Positions 60,054 through 64,000 of a DNA stretch of 64,000 bases are shown here, one piece after another. Each line of letters begins with the position of its first letter. Positions within the stretch are counted from its first letter, which is position 1. Source of the DNA: Bacillota bacterium. GTDB lineage: Bacteria; Bacillota; UBA4882; UBA8346. The position numbers and the translations under genes are program-made. The stretch lies in assembly GCA_023410535.1 (NCBI GenBank), contig JAEYPR010000017.1:108120-172119 (forward strand), written 5' to 3'. Under the pieces are notes generated by a model that saw only the letters and a list, made by a program, of their open reading frames with translations, was not told the origin of the DNA and made no database searches.

Positions 60054-61457
60054 ATGTCCAACTGGCAACCGCTTTATAATCCGCGGCTGCAGCGAGCTTG
60101 CGCCACTCTTCCGGGTAAAATTTTTAAAGAAGAACGCTGGTATGCGGATCGCGGCACGGAACAGCAGCTGATTTTGGAGGATTCATTGCAGTTTGGCAAT
60201 CCATCCGGCCAAACTTTTTTATCATTCAATCTTTTTCGACCCGAGTCCCGCCCGGGTTATTTTTATTTCATCCCGTTATTGGCATTGGAACAGCCGGGAT
60301 TACTCTTCCAACGCGAACACTTCTTTGAAAACGAAGGTTTTTTCTTTTATGACGGAATTGCCACCCCGGAGTATATCCACTTAATTGAAGACTTGTTGGC
60401 CAGGGGTGGAGTCTTCAACGCGTTGCGCGGCAAGTTTTATTTCAAGCCGCTGGGCGGTTTTTTTGAACCCGGTTTTGCAGTCCACGGTCGTTCGAGCAAT
60501 TCCCTGTTATTTGTAACTCATCAATATTTAATCAAAAATTACCGGCGGCTCTACCCGGGCGCCAATCCCGAGCTAACGCTGTACTTGGCTTTGACCAAAC
60601 TGCAATCGGACGAAGTTCCGGCAATTTTGGGAAGTATTGTCTATCAAGCATCGCAAGAGTATACGCTGGGCATTGTCCAGCAATTCATTGCGAATCAGGG
60701 CAGTGGTTGGGAGGTTTGGGGGGAATTGTTAGCCCAAAGCGACGCGAACACCGAAGAAATTTTGTTTCGACAAGCGTACCGGTTGGGGACGGTGATGGCG
60801 GGTCTGCACCGCAAATTAGCCCAGATTGCTCGGGCCGAGCAAAGAATTCAGCCACTGACCTTGGAAGGCCTGCGGCATCGTTTTCATGCCTTCTTTGATG
60901 GCCTCAGTCAATATTCGGAAATCTTAAAAAGTCATCACGGGCGAGTGATAGCAACTCTGCGACAGTTTATGGCGGAGTTCAGCGAGTCCGATTTGGGCCA
61001 GCAATTCCGGATCCATGGCGACCTTCATCTGGAACAAGTATTAAAGACCGAGCCGGGTTGGAAAGTGATTGACTTTGAAGGGGAACCGCTTAAAAGTATC
61101 GTTGAAAGGGAAAACTATGATTCGCCGTTAAAAGATTTGGCTTCGATGCTCCGCTCGATCAGTTACCGGGTCTACACTATTTCTCAGGAGCCAAGTTGGG
61201 TGGCGACCAATGAAAATTTGCTTGTTTCCGGTTTAGTTAACGGCTATCTCGAGACCTGTCAAGAGTTAGGCATTGATTTTCTACCCTGCTCCGAAAGTTT
61301 TGCAAAGCTATTGCTCTTTTTCCAAGTGGAACGCGTCGTTTATGAATGCGATTATGAAATGAAATACCGTCCGGACTGGTTAGACGTACCGTTGCAGGGA
61401 CTGCTGGCGCTTGTCGGTCAGATGGAGACAATGATGAAAAGAGAGGTCTGTCCATGA
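60054..61457 (+). CDS. maltokinase-like sugar kinase
   Basis: A 467-residue protein with the aminoglycoside-phosphotransferase-like kinase core of maltokinases. The catalytic loop is RIHGDLHLEQVL and the metal-binding loop VIDFEGEPLKS, followed by SPLKDLASMLRSISYR. These are the maltokinase-specific forms. The N-terminal domain (about 110 residues, LPGKIFKEERWYADRG) fits the maltokinase cap. The reaction would be ATP plus maltose giving maltose-1-phosphate. It overlaps the glycogen synthase gene by four bases, a pairing that supports the GlgE alpha-glucan pathway. glgE itself is not in the window. Confidence 0.83.
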   Translation: MSNWQPLYNPRLQRACATLPGKIFKEERWYADRGTEQQLILEDSLQFGNPSGQTFLSFNLFRPESRPGYFYFIPLLALEQPGLLFQREHFFENEGFFFYDGIATPEYIHLIEDLLARGGVFNALRGKFYFKPLGGFFEPGFAVHGRSSNSLLFVTHQYLIKNYRRLYPGANPELTLYLALTKLQSDEVPAILGSIVYQASQEYTLGIVQQFIANQGSGWEVWGELLAQSDANTEEILFRQAYRLGTVMAGLHRKLAQIARAEQRIQPLTLEGLRHRFHAFFDGLSQYSEILKSHHGRVIATLRQFMAEFSESDLGQQFRIHGDLHLEQVLKTEPGWKVIDFEGEPLKSIVERENYDSPLKDLASMLRSISYRVYTISQEPSWVATNENLLVSGLVNGYLETCQELGIDFLPCSESFAKLLLFFQVERVVYECDYEMKYRPDWLDVPLQGLLALVGQMETMMKREVCP

Positions 61458-62629
61458 AAGCTGCGTTATTCACCAATGAGTTTCCACCTTATATTTATGG
61501 TGGCGCCGGTGTTCACGTCGATTATCTTTCGAAAGCTCTGGCTAAGCTGATTGAGGTCGAAGTCCGGGCGTTTGGGGATCAAAACCAACAATCGGGAACG
61601 CTCCGGGCGATCGGGTTTCCCGGTTGGGATTTGTTGAAAAATTCCGATCAACCGTTCGCGAAAGTACTGCAAACTTTGGCGGTGAACTTGGCTTTTAACA
61701 ACCAATCCCTTCAGGCGGATATCGTCCATTGTCATACTTGGTACACCTTTTTTGCGGGGTTTCTGGCGAAATCGCTGTATTCAATCCCACTGATCGTCAC
61801 CATGCATAGTCTCGAGCCGTTACGTCCCTGGAAGGAAGAACAGTTGGCCACCGGCTATGCCTTAAGTTCGTGGATTGAGCGGACCGGAGTTTTGGCCGCA
61901 GACCGGATTGTAGCTGTCTCCGAAGAGATGAAACAGGATATCCTCAAGTATTATCAGGTTCCGGCGGAACGGGTCGTGGTCATCCATAACGGCGTCGATC
62001 TCGAACAATACCAACCGATCGCCGACCGTAGTTATCTGGACCAAAAAGGGATAACTCAACCGTATTTGTTGTTTGTCGGGAGAATCAGCCGGCAGAAAGG
62101 GATTTTTCAATTATTGGACGCCATGGCGCAATTACAAGATGTCAACGTGAAGTTGGTTTTATGCGCCAGCGCGCCGGATACGCCGGGCTTGGAAGCGGAA
62201 TTGCGGGCGCAGGTCGGCGCTAACCCGCAAATCATCTGGATCAACGAGATGGTGCCGAAACCTCAGGTGATTCAGTTATATTCGCATGCCAGCATCTTCG
62301 TCTGCCCGTCGGTTTATGAACCGTTCGGAATTATCAATCTTGAAGCGATGGCTTGTCAAGCCCCGGTTGTAGCGTCAAGGGTCGGGGGGATTAAAGAGGT
62401 GGTGGTTGACGGCGAGACCGGACTGTTAGTGCCGCCGGATCACCCGCGGGAGCTGGCGGCAGCGATCCGGCGCCTGCTGAACGAGACTGGATTGCGGGAG
62501 CAGTTCCGCGCGCAAGGGCGGAAACGGGTTGAACAGCTTTTCAGTTGGCAGGCGATTGCCCGGCGTACCGTGACCTTATACGAAGCTGTTCTCAAAACGA
62601 GTGCTTCCGAAGGTTTACTGAAAGTGTAA
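61454..62629 (+). CDS. glgM: GT4 glycogen synthase / maltose-1-phosphate synthase (GlgM-like)
   Basis: A 391-residue GT-B glycosyltransferase (family GT4) of the actinobacterial-type glycogen synthases. Motifs: FTNEFPPYIYGGAGVHVDYLSKAL at the donor/acceptor cleft, ADIVHCHTWYTFFAG, LLFVGRISRQKGI, and the nucleotide-binding EPFGIINLEAMACQAPVVASRVGGIKE. In mycobacteria this family makes maltose-1-phosphate from ADP-glucose and glucose-1-phosphate. Pairing with maltokinase supports that role; plain ADP-glucose glycogen synthase is the alternative. Starts in the ATGA overlap with the kinase gene. Confidence 0.85.
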   Translation: MKAALFTNEFPPYIYGGAGVHVDYLSKALAKLIEVEVRAFGDQNQQSGTLRAIGFPGWDLLKNSDQPFAKVLQTLAVNLAFNNQSLQADIVHCHTWYTFFAGFLAKSLYSIPLIVTMHSLEPLRPWKEEQLATGYALSSWIERTGVLAADRIVAVSEEMKQDILKYYQVPAERVVVIHNGVDLEQYQPIADRSYLDQKGITQPYLLFVGRISRQKGIFQLLDAMAQLQDVNVKLVLCASAPDTPGLEAELRAQVGANPQIIWINEMVPKPQVIQLYSHASIFVCPSVYEPFGIINLEAMACQAPVVASRVGGIKEVVVDGETGLLVPPDHPRELAAAIRRLLNETGLREQFRAQGRKRVEQLFSWQAIARRTVTLYEAVLKTSASEGLLKV

Positions 62630-62741
62630 AAAAATAGGACTTTAGCCTTATAAAGCATTCACCCGTTCGACCGATATATATTTTGTAAGAAGCAAGGATG
62701 CTGTTTACCGCCACGGAAGGCGGATTATATATGAAACCATG

Positions 62742-62765
62742 GCGGGAAAATTCCCGCTTTTTTTA
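62742..62765 (+). terminator. glgM operon terminator
   Basis: GCGGGA (62742-62747) pairs with TCCCGC (62752-62757), with a T run after. A second small stem CCGCC/GGCGG lies upstream (about 62709-62723). Confidence 0.75.
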
Positions 62766-62880
62766 TACATCGAAATAAACATTGTAGCGCAATTTGAGTT
62801 TGCAAGCGGTTATACCCGTCGTACTTATGCTAAAAACCTAATCCGGCCTCATTGCATAAAATATTGCGGAGGTGGGATGG

Positions 62881-63150
62881 ATGGAGAATGAACGGTGCAT
62901 ACGCCACCGCATCGATTGGTTGACCGGGTTAATTGCTTCATTGAGCGGCACCAGCCGTCAATTGAGTTTAACCGCGCTGGATCTGCAATCGTTGGCGCTT
63001 ACGAAAAAACATCAATTGGAAGCGGCAATTGATCGCGTCGATGATCTAGGCGATATTATCACCCAATTGATTCGGGAATTAAAGGCCCAGATCTGTCCGA
63101 TGACCCAAAGCATTCGAGAGATGACCTTTGAAGACCAAGACCCTGGGTGA
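62881..63150 (+). CDS. small all-helical protein upstream of CheY-like gene
   Basis: An 89-residue protein without signal peptide or membrane segment. It seems all helical, with amphipathic stretches (HRIDWLTGLIASLSGTSRQLSLTALDLQ, HQLEAAIDRVDDLGDIITQLIREL). ATG 62881 has GGAGG at 62868-62872; the frame opens at GTG 62872, which overlaps that ribosome site and is rejected. It precedes the response-regulator gene by 82 bases, so they may be co-expressed. I do not recognise a family; a histidine-phosphotransfer or flagellar chaperone-like helical bundle is conceivable but unproven. Confidence 0.65.
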   Translation: MENERCIRHRIDWLTGLIASLSGTSRQLSLTALDLQSLALTKKHQLEAAIDRVDDLGDIITQLIRELKAQICPMTQSIREMTFEDQDPG

Positions 63151-63232
63151 TACGTGATCATTGGTTGTTGACATCGGCGACGATCATCAGAACTGTCCTA
63201 AAATTTTATTCGCGACAAAGAGAGGAACGGAC

Positions 63233-63595
63233 ATGAAAAAAAAAGTATTAATCGTTGACGATGCGGTAATCAGTCGCATGTTTCTGAAAAAAATTTTTGA
63301 AGAAGGCGATTATGAAGTCGTTGGCGAAGCCAATAACGGTCTCGAGGGAATCCGCTGTTATCAAGAATTGCATCCTGATCTGGTGACAATGGATATCACG
63401 ATGCCAATGATGAACGGAATCGAAGCACTACGACAAATTCGCCGGTTTGATCCGGAGGCAAAGGTCTTAATGTGTACGGCGTTAGGGCAGAAATTCCGGA
63501 TTGCCGAGGCAATGGAAGCGGGCGCCGCCGCTTTTGTGGTGAAACCGTTTCAGAAAGACGCTGTGTTGGAAGTGGTACGGAAAATCATCAATTGA
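63233..63595 (+). CDS. CheY-like single-domain response regulator
   Basis: A 120-residue receiver domain with no output domain. Phosphoacceptor Asp54 lies in DLVTMDITMP, the acidic pair is Asp9-Asp10 (LIVDDAV), the switch Thr82 is in LMCTALG, and Lys104 is in FVVKPF: a complete CheY active site. It resembles stand-alone CheY proteins of Bacillota. ATG 63233 is the natural start; the frame to 63161 is an upstream extension. No kinase gene is adjacent, so its partner is unknown; chemotaxis is likely given the motility genes elsewhere in the window. Confidence 0.92.
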   Translation: MKKKVLIVDDAVISRMFLKKIFEEGDYEVVGEANNGLEGIRCYQELHPDLVTMDITMPMMNGIEALRQIRRFDPEAKVLMCTALGQKFRIAEAMEAGAAAFVVKPFQKDAVLEVVRKIIN

Positions 63596-63840
63596 GCGAA
63601 TTTTCTAAGTAGTCCGCTACCCCGGCACGCCGGGGGTAGCGATACGGAATAAAAATGATGGTGCCAATCTCGCCCGGCCGTAAACGACGGGGCTAGGTAT
63701 AAAATCATTCGAAAGTCTCTCCAGGGTTCGGCAAAGCTTCGAAGCACCACCCAGCCCGGAAGGGCTTGAGACAGTTTTCAACTTAGCCCAGACCTTCAGG
63801 TTTGGGCGGACAGAAACGCATTCAGTGTATTTTCTAGGTA
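63596..63840. other. hairpin-rich noncoding region
   Basis: No credible gene. Several strong inverted repeats follow one another: GCTACCCCGGC/GCCGGGGGTAGC (63616-63640), a GCCCGG..CCGGGGC-type stem (about 63672-63693), the palindrome GCTTCGAAGC (63736-63745), AGCCC/GGGCT (about 63752-63765), and GCCCAGACC/GGTTTGGGC (63786-63807). The first might end cheY transcription but lacks a T run. TTTTCTA[AG]GTAGT occurs at both ends (63601 and about 63831). Confidence 0.5.
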
Positions 63841-64000
63841 GTAAGCTTGCTGAGTCGTTCGGCAAGCTGGATATGTGGATAAGTAAGCTTGCTAAGTCGT
63901 TCGGCAAGCTGGATATGTGGATAAGTAAGCTTGCTAAGTCGTTCGGCAAGCTGGATATGTGGATAAGTAAGCTTGCTGAGTCGTTCAGCAAGCTGGATAT
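63841..64000. repeat. 42-bp tandem repeat, each full unit with a DnaA box and a hairpin
   Basis: Units start at 63841, 63883, 63925 and 63967; the last is cut by the window end. Each full unit ends TGTGGATAA, which is TTATCCACA (perfect DnaA box) on the minus strand, at 63874-63882, 63916-63924 and 63958-63966. Each unit also has an inverted repeat GCTTGC..GCAAGC; in the fourth copy paired changes extend it to GCTTGCTGA/TCAGCAAGC. Forty-two bases equal four helical turns, so the boxes lie on one DNA face. A minus-strand frame through the units is a 14-residue repeat without gene signals. Confidence 0.9.

Noticed and set aside
63617..63991. Minus-strand frame of 124 codons with 14-residue repeats (ISSLPNDLASLLIH)
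   Set aside because: The repeats are a by-product of the 42-bp DNA unit (42 is divisible by three); no ribosome site or start context, and the rest of the frame crosses strong hairpins without resembling a protein.
63841..64000. CRISPR array
   Set aside because: The 42-bp units follow each other directly without variable spacers, and no cas genes are seen.

Overview
The window looks like chromosomal DNA of a spore-forming member of the Bacillota (Firmicutes) that appears to have an outer membrane. Sporulation is shown by a spoIIGA-sigE-sigG-spoIIR cluster. A second membrane is suggested by a full type II secretion operon with a secretin (28883-40030), a small beta-barrel-like protein ending in phenylalanine (46981-47631), and a PstS-like binding protein without a lipobox. 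Base composition is mid-range by eye. A Hydrogenispora/Limnochordia-like lineage would fit, but that is inference from gene content, not a search.

Layout. 1-2127: tail of a motility operon (FapA/DUF342 cut by the window start, a small conserved-looking protein, a SwrB-like protein). 2158-7713: ftsQ, ftsZ (no ftsA between them), spoIIGA, sigE, sigG, spoIIR. 7865-10588: typA and a ClpP-family peptidase. 10727-16110: an orphan pstS, a secreted ankyrin protein, a PAP2 phosphatase and a membrane metallophosphoesterase. 16370-19266: a zinc-ribbon/PH-like protein, tRNA-Gly(UCC), tRNA-Arg(UCU), a nine-copy 21-bp tandem repeat and a DUF523 gene. 19518-27224: an SPFH pair, an ACT-ACT-metallo-beta-lactamase fusion and a heterodimeric ABC exporter. 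27455-40030: an oligogalacturonate-lyase-like propeller followed by gspE-F-G-H-I-J-K-L-M(C)-D. 40389-45066: a branched-chain amino acid type ABC transporter (livJHMGF). 45237-47631: DUF3006, a secreted ComEC-like hydrolase, a small transcription unit for a 44-residue membrane peptide, and the beta-barrel protein. 47705-56207: a complete Bat/MoxR operon on the minus strand. 56578-63595: a membrane-anchored baseplate-J-like protein, a fluoride riboswitch with crcB, a TrmN6-type methyltransferase, maltokinase plus GlgM-type glycogen synthase, a small helical protein and a CheY-like regulator. 63596-64000: hairpin-rich DNA leading into a 42-bp tandem repeat, each full unit of which carries a perfect DnaA box.

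How the genes work together. SpoIIR made in the forespore activates the protease SpoIIGA, which matures pro-SigE in the mother cell; all four genes of this relay are adjacent here, and a sigma-F-like promoter lies in front of sigG. The T2SS would export folded proteins through GspD. An oligogalacturonate lyase next to it hints at polysaccharide-degrading cargo, which is an inference. The Bat proteins (MoxR, DUF58, two VWA proteins, TPR, BatD, TPR-SH3) form a membrane-associated stress system. Maltokinase and GlgM supply maltose-1-phosphate, the substrate of the GlgE alpha-glucan pathway.

Most unusual signals: the DnaA-box repeat array at the right edge, the helically phased 21-bp repeat after the tRNAs, the small unit at 46513-46871 whose Shine-Dalgarno sequence sits in a hairpin loop that competes with a second hairpin, and a GspM protein fused to a GspC/PilP-like domain.
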